48,464 nt of DNA from Acidobacteriota bacterium (GTDB lineage Bacteria > Acidobacteriota > Vicinamibacteria > Vicinamibacterales > UBA823). This document shows positions 9,084 through 18,512 of the stretch, in pieces; within the stretch, counting starts at the first letter, position 1; every line of letters begins with the position of its first letter. Under the pieces are notes generated by a model, which ran no database searches, was not told where the DNA came from, and saw only the letters and a program-made list of their open reading frames with translations. The DNA is taken from assembly GCA_002730525.1 (NCBI GenBank), contig PCAK01000006.1:1-48464 (forward strand). The letters are read 5' to 3'. The translations under genes were made by a program, and so were the position numbers.

Positions 9084-11072
9084 ATGCTGACGACACCGAA
9101 GAAGACCACGTTCGCTTCTGCCGCGCTGTGCATCCTCGTCATGGTCACGACCATGGGGCTGATGGCTGCGGGCTGCGGAGCCGGCGACGCGGCCGGGACC
9201 CGGGTGATCGTGCTCGGCTTCGACGGCATGGACTACGAGTTCACGCGTCAGATGATCGAGCGCGGCCGGATGCCGGCGTTCGCCAGACTGGCCGCCAGCG
9301 GCGGGTTCGACCTGCTCGAAACGACCGTCCCGCCCCAGAGTCCGGTGGCCTGGTCGACCTTCATGACCGGGCTCGACCCGGGCGGCCACGGCATCTTCGA
9401 CTTCATCCACCGCGATCCCGAGACGATGCTGCCCTATCTCTCGACGACCGAGACGGCCGAAGGCGGCACCAGCCTGACCGTGGGCAACTATCAATTTCCG
9501 CTGCTCGGCGGCAGCGTCGAGCTGCTCCGGGGCGGCGAGCCGTTCTGGAACGTCCTCGCCGACCGCGGGATCGAATCGACGATCATCCGGATGCCGGCCA
9601 ACTATCCGCCGTCGGGGAGCGCCACACGCGAGCTGAGCGGGATGGGCACGCCCGATCTGATCGGCACCTACGGGACGTTCTCGTTCTACACCTCCGACGT
9701 GCTCATCGCGAGCCGCGACATCCCGTCGGCCGAGGTGCACTTCGTGGAACCTGAGGACGGCGTCGTGCAGACGACGATCCTCGGGCCCGACAACCCGTTT
9801 CTCGTCGAGACCGAGAAGGTGACGAGCCAGTTCACCCTGTACCTCGACCCCGAGCGTGACGTCGCGAAGCTCGTCGCCGGCGACGAGGAGCGGGTCCTGG
9901 AAGTCGGCGAATGGACCGACTGGGTGCCGGTGGACTTCGAATTGCTGCCGCTGCAGAGCCTCCGCGGGATGGTCCGCCTCTACCTGCGCCAGATCGAGCC
10001 GAACCTGCAGCTCTACGTGACGCCGACGAACATCGACCCGATCGCTCCGGCCCTGCCCATCTCGACGCCCGATTCCTACGCGGCCGACCTTGCCGAGGCG
10101 ACGGGACGCTTCTACACGCAGGGGATGCCCGAGGAGACGCGCGGACTGCAGGAGGCGATCTTTTCGCGGGCCGAGTTCATGGAGCAGTCGCGGCTCGCCG
10201 GCGGCGACGTGCGGGCACAGTACCAGCTCGTGCTCGATCAGTTCGACGACGGACTGCTGTTCTACTACTTCGGCAACCTCGACCAGACGTCGCACATGCT
10301 GTTTCGGACGACCGATCCCGGGCACCCGGAGTACGACGCCGAGACCGACCCCGAGTATCTCGAGGCCGTCGAGGGGCTGTACCTGACGATGGACGAGATC
10401 GTGGCCGAGACCCTCGACGCAATCGACGCGAGCGGCCAGGAGACGACCCTCATCGTGATGTCGGACCACGGGTTCACGTCGTGGCGCCGCGCGTTTCACC
10501 TGAACGGCTGGCTGCGGGACAACGGTTACCTTCGCCCCCACAACGCCCGGATGGAGAACGACCCGGGGTTCCTCACGAACATCGACTGGGCGCAGACGCG
10601 CGCCTACGGCCTCGGCCTGAACGGGCTTTACGTCAACCTGCGGGGGCGCGAGCGGCAGGGCATCGTGGCGCCGGAAGCCCGGGACGCGCTGATGACCGAA
10701 ATCGCCGACAAGCTGCTCGCCGTCGTCGACCCGGCGACGGGCCAGCTGGCGATCACGAAGGTCTACCGACGGGAGGAGGTGTACGCGAGCGGCGGATACG
10801 ACCACCTCGCCCCGGACCTCGTCGTCGGGTACGCCAAGGGAACGCGGTGCTCGAGCGAATCCTCGACTGGCGCGGTGCCGCGGGGCGAAGTGATCATCGA
10901 CAACCTCGACCCGTGGAGCGGCGACCATTGCATGGATCACGAGGCGGTGCCGGGTATTCTCCTGACCAACAAGCCGCTCCAGCGCGCGGCCGCGTCGCTC
11001 GAGGATCTGGCCGGCGCGATTCTGGCCGAGTTCGGCGTCGACGAGTTCCCACGCCCATCGGAGGAAGACTGA
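9084..11072 (+). CDS. Alkaline-phosphatase-superfamily phosphodiesterase, lipoprotein paralogue
   Basis: The 662-residue protein is colinear with its upstream neighbour: VLGFDGMDY, QSPVAWSTFMTGLDPGGHG with the same serine nucleophile, NLDQTSHMLFR, MSDHGFTSWRRAFHLNGWL and GDHCMDHEAVPG. Unlike the first copy it begins with a lipoprotein-type signal whose modified residue would be Cys31 (LMAAGC), so it probably sits in the envelope as a lipoprotein. I chose ATG 9084; TTG 9066 is in frame. The stop overlaps the next small gene (TGATG at 11070-11074). Tandem duplication followed by a change of membrane anchor is the simplest history. Confidence 0.85.
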   Translation: MLTTPKKTTFASAALCILVMVTTMGLMAAGCGAGDAAGTRVIVLGFDGMDYEFTRQMIERGRMPAFARLAASGGFDLLETTVPPQSPVAWSTFMTGLDPGGHGIFDFIHRDPETMLPYLSTTETAEGGTSLTVGNYQFPLLGGSVELLRGGEPFWNVLADRGIESTIIRMPANYPPSGSATRELSGMGTPDLIGTYGTFSFYTSDVLIASRDIPSAEVHFVEPEDGVVQTTILGPDNPFLVETEKVTSQFTLYLDPERDVAKLVAGDEERVLEVGEWTDWVPVDFELLPLQSLRGMVRLYLRQIEPNLQLYVTPTNIDPIAPALPISTPDSYAADLAEATGRFYTQGMPEETRGLQEAIFSRAEFMEQSRLAGGDVRAQYQLVLDQFDDGLLFYYFGNLDQTSHMLFRTTDPGHPEYDAETDPEYLEAVEGLYLTMDEIVAETLDAIDASGQETTLIVMSDHGFTSWRRAFHLNGWLRDNGYLRPHNARMENDPGFLTNIDWAQTRAYGLGLNGLYVNLRGRERQGIVAPEARDALMTEIADKLLAVVDPATGQLAITKVYRREEVYASGGYDHLAPDLVVGYAKGTRCSSESSTGAVPRGEVIIDNLDPWSGDHCMDHEAVPGILLTNKPLQRAAASLEDLAGAILAEFGVDEFPRPSEED

Positions 11073-11266
11073 TGTTTGGACGCCATTCGATCAAACTGGA
11101 CAAGGACCTCCTGGACCGCATCAAGCGCTACGCCGACCTGGCGGGCTACTCGTCGGTCGATGAATTCGTCGCGCACGCGCTCGAGAAGGAACTCGCGCAG
11201 CTCGAGGATTCCGACTCCGAGGACGAAATCAAGAAGCGCCTGAAGGGCCTTGGCTACATTTCGTGA
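11072..11266 (+). CDS. Small ribbon-helix-helix-like protein
   Basis: The 64-residue product begins with a strand-like stretch HSIKLDKDLLDRI followed by two helices (KRYADLAGYSS, VDEFVAHALEKEL), which is the ribbon-helix-helix layout of CopG/MetJ-type DNA-binding proteins, then an acidic linker (LEDSDSEDE) and KKRLKGLGYIS. It is translationally coupled to the lipoprotein phosphodiesterase (one-base overlap) and followed closely by a membrane protein gene. No toxin gene is adjacent, so an antitoxin role is unsupported; local regulation or a structural role is possible. Confidence 0.78.
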   Translation: MFGRHSIKLDKDLLDRIKRYADLAGYSSVDEFVAHALEKELAQLEDSDSEDEIKKRLKGLGYIS

Positions 11267-11279
11267 CGCCATCCGTCCG

Positions 11280-12101
11280 ATGACACTCGTGAATGCCGTG
11301 CTGGGCGGCCTAGTCACCGGCCTGCTCTATCCGTTCCGCACCCTCCCTCCCATCGTCGGCCTGCTCGTCGTCTCGTTTCTCACGGCGATCGCGATGCTGG
11401 TGGTCTTCCGGGCGACCTCGAATCAGGACCGGATCGCCGCCGTCAAGCGCTCGATCCACGCCGGGCTGTTCGAGATCAGGCTGTTCAACGACGATCTGAG
11501 GCAGATCCTCCGGTCGCAGATCGACATTCTCCGGCACAACCTGACGTACCTGCGACTCTCGCTGGTCCCGATGGTCTGGATGATCGTGCCGCTGCTCCTG
11601 GTCATCGCGCAGCTGCAGTTCCACTACGGTTATCGCGGTCTCGAGCCCGAGCATGCCGTTCTGGTGAAGGTGCAATTCGACGCGGACGTCCCGGCACCTC
11701 GCAACATCTCACTCGAGGCTCCAGAGGGGATGCGGGTGGAGACGCAAGTGGCCTGGATCCCGACGCTGCGCGAGGCCGCGTGGCGGGTCGTGGCGGAAGC
11801 ACCCGGCGACTACGAACTGTCGGTCCACGTCGATGGACGGACCTTCACGAAGGCGGTGCGAACCTCGGACGCCGTCATCCCTCGCTCGCCCGTGAAGCTG
11901 GCACCGGGCTTCGTGAACCAACTGCTCTACCCCGCCGAGGCGCCGCTGCCCGCCGATTCCGGACTGGCGTCGATCGAATTGACCTATCCCGAACGTGAGA
12001 TCTCGCTGCTGGGCTGGGAGACGCACTGGCTCGTCGCGTTCTTCATCCTCTCGATCGTGATCGCGTTCGCGCTGCGGAACCGGTTCGGCGTCGTCCTCTG
12101 A
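11280..12101 (+). CDS. Membrane protein, three predicted helices
   Basis: The product (about 273 residues from ATG 11280; TTG 11250 would add ten) has a hydrophobic helix PPIVGLLVVSFLTAIAML, a charged helical stretch of about 50 residues (from NQDRIAAVKRSI to LRHNLTYLRL), a second helix VWMIVPLLLVIAQL, a beta-rich domain of about 110 residues, and a last helix near the carboxy terminus. The helix / cytosolic hairpin / helix start resembles the Oxa1-like DUF106/EMC3 layout, a resemblance by topology only. It follows the RHH-like gene directly and could serve insertion or anchoring of the neighbouring envelope enzymes; that is inference. Confidence 0.72.
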   Translation: MTLVNAVLGGLVTGLLYPFRTLPPIVGLLVVSFLTAIAMLVVFRATSNQDRIAAVKRSIHAGLFEIRLFNDDLRQILRSQIDILRHNLTYLRLSLVPMVWMIVPLLLVIAQLQFHYGYRGLEPEHAVLVKVQFDADVPAPRNISLEAPEGMRVETQVAWIPTLREAAWRVVAEAPGDYELSVHVDGRTFTKAVRTSDAVIPRSPVKLAPGFVNQLLYPAEAPLPADSGLASIELTYPEREISLLGWETHWLVAFFILSIVIAFALRNRFGVVL

Positions 12102-12242
12102 CACCACCTTCCAGTCGCGCCTGTCTTCAGCGCACTCGAACCGGGAAGTGGCGCGTCGAAGGGCCGCTCGAACCGCGCGGCCTAAGTTGACCTCGGTCAC
12201 GTCGCATGATTGAATGCACTCTGAGCCTCGAGCACCTCCCCG

Positions 12243-14528
12243 ATGCCCGCTCCCGCTGTTCTCCGTAGTCGGCTAGGTTCGTTTGCGCCGTGGGCGGCGC
12301 TCTCGCTCGCGTGCGTCCTCTGCGCCCTCATTACTGCCTGCGCAGACGACGACCGGCAGCGCCTCACGACGGCACAGGTGCAATCCTGGGCGTTCGTCAC
12401 GGACGAGATGATTCTGGACGTGCGACGATCGGGACCCGATGCGCCGGAACTCCAACCGCTGTGGGCCCAGGCCGACCGGGTCGTGCTCGGCCGGGGCTGG
12501 TCGCAGACCGACTCAGCGGACCTCTCGACCCTCGGCACTGAGACGGCGGTGCGGATAAGGCTCGACGAGCCGGGCGAGTGGGACCTCTACTTTTCTGCAA
12601 AGCCCTCGGAGGATCAGGAACTCGGCGGCGACCCGAGCCTCCGGTTCATGGTGAACGACCGGACGTCTGGTCGCATCGCCTTGAAGATGCCGTGGACCGA
12701 CTACCGGTTGCCCGTCGACCCGGAGACCCTGAGAACGGGATGGAACAACATCGTCCTCGCAGGAGTTGCGGAATCCAGTGCGGTGTGGCCCATCCGGATA
12801 CGCACCATCGGGCTGGTGCCGTCGGGCGCGGCCGATCCGGGCGAGCCGAGCGCCGTATTCGACGACGAGGCCGGAACGTTCAGGGCCAATCGATCCGGCA
12901 CACTCATCGTTCCGCTGCGGCCGACGGAGTTGGGAGCATCCATCGCATTCGGCGGGTCTGCCAGATCGGTTCCTTGGGCGGACCCGGCCACGGTCCGGGC
13001 GACACTCGTTCCGGCTGGGCGCGCTGGTGAGCCGGTCACTGTCGATGCACCCTCACGGAATCGGAGCGGCCTGGGCACGGTGCAATTCTCTACCGAGGCC
13101 CCCGTCGGCAGCCCAGGCCTCATCCCGGGATGCCTGACGATCGACATCGATCCGGCGCATCGATGGGGCGACGTCGAGATCGAGCGGCTCGACTGGACGC
13201 GCGATGCGGCGACGTTGGTTCCGGAGAACGCTGGCTTCTTGCCACCGTCCCCGCCCGACGACCTGCCAGACATCGTGGTGGTTCTGCTCGATGCCGCCCG
13301 CGCCGACCATTTCGGCGCGTACGGGTACGAGCGGGAGACGACGCCGCAGATCGACATGCTGGCCACCGAGAGCGCGGTCTTCAGCCAGGCGTTTGCGCCC
13401 GCACCGTATGCCCGGGCCTCGGTGGCGACGCTCATCACGGGGTTGTCGATCCAGGATCACGGGGTGATCGAGCGCGAGCACGTGCTGGACGACGAGGCGA
13501 CCACGCTGGCCGAGCATCTGCAGGGCATTGGGTATCGAACGCTCTGCTACTCCGCGAGCCCGCAGAACTCGGTCGCATCGGGTGCCGATCAAGGGTGCGA
13601 CGTCTTCCACCAAAACTGGGTGGACACCAGCCGGTCGGAGTGGATCGACCCGCATCACCTCTCAGCGCTCGCCAGTGAGGAATTGACGCGGGAATCCGAA
13701 CAGCCGCTGTTTCTGATGCTGCACTACGTTCCGCCTCACGAGCCATATGCTCCACGGGCCGAGTTCGATCTGTTCGGTGACCCTGGCTACACCGGCGGCT
13801 ACGACGGAACGCTCGATACCATCCGCGGCATCAGCGATGGCATGCTGAATCCGTCGGCGGCCGACCTTGCAAGAATCGTCTCGCTGTACGACGGCAACCT
13901 CCGAATGGCGGACGACGCCGTTGGCGACCTCCTCGACACGCTCCGACAGCGCCGACGGTGGGACGACACGATCGTCGTCATCCTCTCCGACCACGGTGAG
14001 GCCTTCGCGGAACATGGCCGCATGGGGCACAACAGCACCGTCTATGACGAAATGCTGCACGTGCCGCTCATCATCCGGCTTGGAGATTCTGTTCCCGACT
14101 ACGTCGACACCGAGGCGCTCGTCGGGCTCGCAGACGTGCTCCCAACCGTGTTGGGCCGAGTCGGAATTCAGATTCCTGACGCGCTGGTGGGTGCAGACCT
14201 GTTCGCGTCGAGCACCTTCGCCTTGCAGCGCTCGATGGTCGCCCGCACCCCCGGACGCCGCCCCTGGTTCGCGTACCGGACGCCCGCGTGGAAGTTGATC
14301 GCCAACGATCGCAAGCGTAGCTGGGAACTCTACGATCTCGAGGCCGATCCCGACGAAATGGAGAACCTCGCCTCCAAGCGCTCCGACACCGCGGTCTGTC
14401 TGGCCGCGCTGCTTCGAGTCGGGATGACCGAGTCGCGGATGCAGCTGGCCGTCGGTGACGTGGTCGACTTGAGTCCTGAAGACGAGAGCGCGCTGCGCTC
14501 GCTAGCGCTACCTCCGGTGACACCGTGA
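12243..14528 (+). CDS. Sulfatase-like lipoprotein lacking the usual nucleophile
   Basis: The 761-residue protein starts with a lipoprotein signal (LITAC, Cys33), has an about 300-residue beta-rich amino-terminal domain, then a sulfatase/alkaline-phosphatase-fold domain. IVVVLLDAARADHFGAYGY (about residue 340 on) and LSDHGEAFAEHGRMGHN (Asp583, His584) supply metal ligands. Where sulfatases have Cys or Ser in C-x-P-S-R and other members have Thr, this protein reads APYARASVATLITG, placing Ala390 at the nucleophile position. It may be inactive, bind a ligand, or use another mechanism. Its stop overlaps the next, broken paralogue (GTGA). Confidence 0.83.
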   Translation: MPAPAVLRSRLGSFAPWAALSLACVLCALITACADDDRQRLTTAQVQSWAFVTDEMILDVRRSGPDAPELQPLWAQADRVVLGRGWSQTDSADLSTLGTETAVRIRLDEPGEWDLYFSAKPSEDQELGGDPSLRFMVNDRTSGRIALKMPWTDYRLPVDPETLRTGWNNIVLAGVAESSAVWPIRIRTIGLVPSGAADPGEPSAVFDDEAGTFRANRSGTLIVPLRPTELGASIAFGGSARSVPWADPATVRATLVPAGRAGEPVTVDAPSRNRSGLGTVQFSTEAPVGSPGLIPGCLTIDIDPAHRWGDVEIERLDWTRDAATLVPENAGFLPPSPPDDLPDIVVVLLDAARADHFGAYGYERETTPQIDMLATESAVFSQAFAPAPYARASVATLITGLSIQDHGVIEREHVLDDEATTLAEHLQGIGYRTLCYSASPQNSVASGADQGCDVFHQNWVDTSRSEWIDPHHLSALASEELTRESEQPLFLMLHYVPPHEPYAPRAEFDLFGDPGYTGGYDGTLDTIRGISDGMLNPSAADLARIVSLYDGNLRMADDAVGDLLDTLRQRRRWDDTIVVILSDHGEAFAEHGRMGHNSTVYDEMLHVPLIIRLGDSVPDYVDTEALVGLADVLPTVLGRVGIQIPDALVGADLFASSTFALQRSMVARTPGRRPWFAYRTPAWKLIANDRKRSWELYDLEADPDEMENLASKRSDTAVCLAALLRVGMTESRMQLAVGDVVDLSPEDESALRSLALPPVTP

Positions 14529-15065
14529 CGGCGACGAGGACCCCGCTCGCGCCGGGTGTCTCGCTCGCCACCGTCGGTCTTCTCGGATTCGTCAGCTGCG
14601 TCGTCACCGCGCTGGCACTCTTCTGGAGCGGGTGCGGCTCGGGCGACCTGCAGCCGGTGCTCGACCTCGCTCAACGCGCGAGGCACAGCGCGTTTCATCG
14701 TGAGACACCGGGCTACGAGTTCTCCGGGAGTGCCGAGAACGCTGCCCTGGCGAGCCGCGGCTGGTCTGCGCCGGAAGTCAGGCCGACCGACCGCCTCTCG
14801 TTCGCCTGGGCCGTCAATCGAGAAGCGTCACTCGACTTTCTGCTGCTCGACCCGAACACAGCCTGGCTGCATTTTCGATGCTGGCACCGCCCCTGCCCTC
14901 CGGCGAAGACCAGCGCATCACTGTTCGTGCGAACCGGGTCACGCTGGGCGGGTTGACGCTCCTCCCGGGTGAGCGCACCTACTCGCTGCCGATCCCCCGA
15001 GACGCGATCGTCCTGGGAGAAAACACCGTCAGCTTCGAGTTTGCCGAGATCGGCGCTGCCCCTGA
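14525..15065 (+). pseudogene. Amino-terminal fragment of a sulfatase-like lipoprotein gene, frameshifted
   Basis: From GTG 14525, which overlaps the stop of the preceding sulfatase-like gene, one frame reads a lipoprotein signal (LFWSGC, Cys37) and a beta-rich segment up to TAWLHFRC near 14880. The similarity to the amino-terminal domain of the upstream gene then continues in another frame (from about 14878, LAPPLPSGEDQRITVRANR to ENTVSFEFAEIG near 15055). This is a frameshift near 14870-14900. The sequence stops at a palindrome at 15052-15080 before any catalytic domain. It looks like the left end of a decayed paralogue. Confidence 0.75.
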
Positions 15066-15080
15066 CCGGTCGGCAGCGCC
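15052..15080. repeat. Perfect 9-bp inverted repeat at the junction of two gene fragments
   Basis: GGCGCTGCC (15052-15060) and GGCAGCGCC (15072-15080) are exact reverse complements around an 11-base spacer that itself contains the palindrome GACCGGTC (15064-15071). It sits exactly where the plus-strand fragment and the minus-strand fragment meet. It could be a two-way terminator or the scar of an inversion. Confidence 0.8.
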
Positions 15081-15298
15081 TTCCAGCCGTTTCCGAGAAA
15101 CTCGATCGACTCCGGGCCGTGGATCGGCACGAGGTCGGTGCTCACGGTCCGGTCGACGATTGGCAGGTAGTCGGCAAGGAACACGGTGGGCGGTGCGGCC
15201 GGCGAGCCGCATCCCGCCAGGCCGATGAGGGCCCCGGCCACGACGACCCGTTCGCACCAGCGCCAGAGCTGTCCTGCACTCTGCGACATCAGCGACAT
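15081..15298 (-). pseudogene. Amino-terminal fragment of a second lipoprotein gene, opposite strand
   Basis: Starting at ATG 15298 (an earlier start at 15322 is possible) the minus strand reads a clear lipoprotein signal ending ALIGLAGC (Cys30), then VFLADYLPIVDRTV and GPESIEFLGNGW. Lipoproteins of the sulfatase-like type often begin with such an EFxGxGW stretch. Coding similarity ends at the palindrome at 15052-15080, leaving about 70 residues and no catalytic domain. The reading frame stays open a little further into unrelated sequence. I read it as a remnant; a short lipoprotein cannot be excluded. Confidence 0.6.
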
Positions 15299-15337
15299 TC
15301 TAGCGTAGCGCTTCCGGCTCACTGGCGAGACAATACA

Positions 15338-16204
15338 ATGAAGCGCGGCGCCGCGACGATGCGCCGCGATGCTGAAACGGGGCGCGTGTCCTCAACCGAA
15401 TCCCAATCGCCACTCGACGCCGACGCCGCTCCGCTCAGTCCGCCACTAAAATGGGCCGGCGGCAAGCGGTGGTTGACGCCTTCCCTCGCGCCGATCTGGG
15501 CGTCGCATCGGCACCGAAGGCTCGTTGAGCCGTTCTGCGGCGGCTTGGCGGTAGCACTCGGCCTCGACCCACGCCGCGCGCTGCTGGCCGACACGAATCC
15601 CCACCTCATCAACTTCTACGCCTGGCTGCAGCGCGGCCTCCGGATCACCCTGCCGATGCGGAACGACGAAGCGCTCTTCTATCGACACCGGACACGCTTC
15701 AACGCGCTGGCCCGCTCCGACCGCGCCGGCACGGCCGAGGCGGCGGCGCTCTTCTACTTCCTCAATCGCACCTGCTACAACGGGCTCTGCCGGTTCAACC
15801 GAGCCGGTGAGTTCAATGTGCCGTTCGGCCGCTACGTCCGCATCGGGTACACCAGAGACTTCACCGCCTATCGGGCCGCCCTGGCGCGATGGACGTTTTG
15901 CGCGAGCGACATCGACGCGGTCGGCTTCTCCCGCAACGACTTCATCTACGCGGACCCACCCTACGACGTGCAGTTCACGCAGTACTCGCGGGGCGGCTTC
16001 ACCTGGGACGACCAGGTGCGGACCGCCGAACGCCTGGCCAAGCACCCGGGCCCGGTCGTCCTGTCGAATCAGGCGACGCCCCGTATCCGCAAGCTGTACC
16101 GTCAACTCGGATTCACGCTGCGCTACCTGAACGCGCCACGAATGATCAGCTGCACCGGCCGACGCGTCCCCGCGCGCGAGGTGCTCGCGGCCAAGAATCT
16201 CTGA
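15338..16204 (+). CDS. Dam-family DNA adenine-N6 methyltransferase
   Basis: The 288-residue protein has the D12-class arrangement: LKWAGGKRWL at residues 38-46 (SAM-binding/Dam signature), VEPFCGGLAVAL, LFYFLNRTCYNGLCRFN, and the catalytic FIYADPPYD near residue 205. It should methylate adenine in a short recognition site; the site cannot be read from sequence. No restriction endonuclease is beside it, so it looks solitary, like Dam or an orphan methylase. I chose ATG 15338; ATG 15359 is an alternative because the amino-terminal 30 residues are low-complexity. It lies next to gene fragments and a palindrome, which hints at a recombination-prone spot. Confidence 0.9.
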   Translation: MKRGAATMRRDAETGRVSSTESQSPLDADAAPLSPPLKWAGGKRWLTPSLAPIWASHRHRRLVEPFCGGLAVALGLDPRRALLADTNPHLINFYAWLQRGLRITLPMRNDEALFYRHRTRFNALARSDRAGTAEAAALFYFLNRTCYNGLCRFNRAGEFNVPFGRYVRIGYTRDFTAYRAALARWTFCASDIDAVGFSRNDFIYADPPYDVQFTQYSRGGFTWDDQVRTAERLAKHPGPVVLSNQATPRIRKLYRQLGFTLRYLNAPRMISCTGRRVPAREVLAAKNL

Positions 16205-16297
16205 CGAGAGGCGACGTACGACGACGGCTCGTGGGACGGGTTCGCACGGACGCTCGGACGTCTTGCGCTGACACAACCTTCATGGCACCGTAGACAC

Positions 16298-18439
16298 GTG
16301 TCGGCAGGAGCCTGGCTCGCGCTCGCGCTCGTTGCACTCCTGCTGTTCCCTTCGGCGAACTACCATCTGTTCGACGGTCTTCCGCTCGCGAGCGCCGGCG
16401 AGTTCGCCGCGCTCGTCCTCGTTCTGCCTGTCTTCTTCTCACAGGGTCTCCGTCGCCTCTGGGCGCGAAACATCCGGCAGTTGGGACGACCGGCGGTGCC
16501 TGCCCTGCTCGCAGCCTCCTGCGTAGCGCTGATTCTCAAGCTCCTATTGATGACGTCCGGCGGCGCCGAGGGCTTCAAGGCGTGCTACCACTCGCTCGTC
16601 GAGCGCCTACCCGACAGCCCGTGCGAGAAGTCGTACGACAACCCGTGGCATCGTTTCACCGCGACGAGGATTGACGGCACGATCGACTTTGAACCCGGCA
16701 CCTGGAATCTGTCGTTCGTCAACTCCTTGAGATTCAACTACTACGGTCCCGGGACGATCCCTCGCGAACGACTGCCGTTCGGCTCGATGTGGCTGGGTGA
16801 AGTAAGTCACGCTGAACCACGCTGGCTACACTTCACGTACGCTGGCGAGGTCTCGGTCCATCTTGATGAAGAGACGATCGCACTTCCGCCGCACTACGAG
16901 GATGTGCGCCGGGAATCGCTGCTGATCCCAGCCGGGCGACATCCCCTGGTCGTGTCGTTCCGTTTCGATGGCGGACCCAGTTCCGGCTCGGGGCCTTACG
17001 CCACTCTACGTTTGTCCACGACCCCTCCTGGATCCGATACTGGCGAATCACTCGCGCACCCGGTGCCGCCACCCGTGCATTGGCAGCTCGTCGCCCGTGT
17101 TGTCGACGCGGTGTCGGTCGCACTCCTGGCGTCGCTCATCGTGGTCTACGCGTCACTCTTGACTCGGCGGTCGGCGCTGCTCCTCGCGATTGGCGGCATT
17201 GCGCCACTGGCCGGCTACCTACTTCCACCCCTGGCTCTCGCCAACCAGAGTCTGTACACGGCGTCGGCGCTTGTGTTGCTCATGCTCCATGTCGCGGCGC
17301 GGCGCCAGACTCCACGCAGACATGAACTCTTGACGATCTACTGGAGCCTGGCGCTCCTGCTCACCGCTGACACGCTCCGAGGGTACCCGAGCTTGGGCCA
17401 CGTGGTCCTCAGAGACGGCGGAAACGACTGGCTGATGTACGAATCATACGCCAGGTCGATTCTCGAGACATGGTCGCTGCAAGGCGGTCGCGATGTCTTC
17501 TACTTCCAGCCCATGTTCCGCTACGTGAGGTTCGGAGAACATCTGCTTCTCGGTGACGGAGATGCATTGATCGCCGTCACCGCCAGAATGTCCTTGAACT
17601 TCGCAGTCTTCTGGGCGTGCTGGAGCTTCCGCCAGCGGTCGAGGCCTGAGCTTGGCCCGAGACTCCTCGCGACCACGAGCGCCATTCTTCTGCTGCTTCT
17701 CCTGAACTCCGAAGCCGTCGTCGGCCTGATTCGAGCTGGAGCGTCGGAGTATCCAACGTGGATCTTGCTCCCTGTCGTCCTCACCTCGCTGTTCTGCCGA
17801 GCCGATGAAAGGCAGTGGCTGTTCGTCGGCGGATCGTCTGCTGGCCTGATGTTCACCCTTCGAAGCAACCAAGTCCTGGGCGTCGGCTGGTTGCTGACAA
17901 GTTTCCTCGTCTCGATGTTGCGCAAACGACGGACGCTTGCCGCCATTGCGCTGACGTCGGCATTGGGCGTGGCGCTGCTCCCGCTCGCGCACAATCTGTA
18001 CTATGGCGGCGAGGCCGTTCTTGCTACAACGAGCCGATCAATGCCGGAGAACCTCGTGCTATCGCCCAGCTCCCTATTGAGCGCCCGCGGAAATCCGGAA
18101 GCGATCCAAATGGTCAGGCAGCAGCTCGACGGCGTCCTGTACACCGGCGGTGCCAACGAACGCCAGGCGCTGGCAGGAGGAGGGCTCCGGAATGTGATCC
18201 GTGGCATCCAGGCACTCTGGATCGTCACGCTCATCGCGTCGTTTCGGCGCGGTTCTCGTGACTCGGCGGAGATGCGGCTACTGCTGCTCACGCCCGTCTT
18301 GTTTCTCGCGGTCCACCTCTTTTATCAAGTCATGGTCTTCTATCCACGCCACATCACAATCGGCTATCTGTCGATGGCGTTGACCGTGGCCTTCTTCTGG
18401 CTCAGCCGCGCGGCGCGACGTCCGAGAATACCCGCGTGA
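16298..18439 (+). CDS. Large multi-pass membrane protein, possibly GT-C glycosyltransferase-like
   Basis: The 713-residue product has about three amino-terminal helices (within residues 1-85), a soluble, beta-rich segment of about 165 residues (DGTIDFEPGTWNLSFVNSL and so on), and about ten further hydrophobic helices. The DGGNDWLMYESYARSILE segment after a loop resembles the acidic luminal motif region of GT39/PMT-like GT-C enzymes, but I cannot name a family. The embedded soluble domain near the amino terminus is unusual. GTG 16298 is the likely start. Codon use is less GC-biased than its neighbours. The radical SAM gene follows 73 bases later. Confidence 0.75.
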   Translation: MSAGAWLALALVALLLFPSANYHLFDGLPLASAGEFAALVLVLPVFFSQGLRRLWARNIRQLGRPAVPALLAASCVALILKLLLMTSGGAEGFKACYHSLVERLPDSPCEKSYDNPWHRFTATRIDGTIDFEPGTWNLSFVNSLRFNYYGPGTIPRERLPFGSMWLGEVSHAEPRWLHFTYAGEVSVHLDEETIALPPHYEDVRRESLLIPAGRHPLVVSFRFDGGPSSGSGPYATLRLSTTPPGSDTGESLAHPVPPPVHWQLVARVVDAVSVALLASLIVVYASLLTRRSALLLAIGGIAPLAGYLLPPLALANQSLYTASALVLLMLHVAARRQTPRRHELLTIYWSLALLLTADTLRGYPSLGHVVLRDGGNDWLMYESYARSILETWSLQGGRDVFYFQPMFRYVRFGEHLLLGDGDALIAVTARMSLNFAVFWACWSFRQRSRPELGPRLLATTSAILLLLLLNSEAVVGLIRAGASEYPTWILLPVVLTSLFCRADERQWLFVGGSSAGLMFTLRSNQVLGVGWLLTSFLVSMLRKRRTLAAIALTSALGVALLPLAHNLYYGGEAVLATTSRSMPENLVLSPSSLLSARGNPEAIQMVRQQLDGVLYTGGANERQALAGGGLRNVIRGIQALWIVTLIASFRRGSRDSAEMRLLLLTPVLFLAVHLFYQVMVFYPRHITIGYLSMALTVAFFWLSRAARRPRIPA

Positions 18440-18512
18440 AAGGGTGCTATACTCGGGCGTTCGCGCGTCAACCTTGCTTCCCGTGCGGTGACGCCTTGCT
18501 CGCGGGCGTTTC

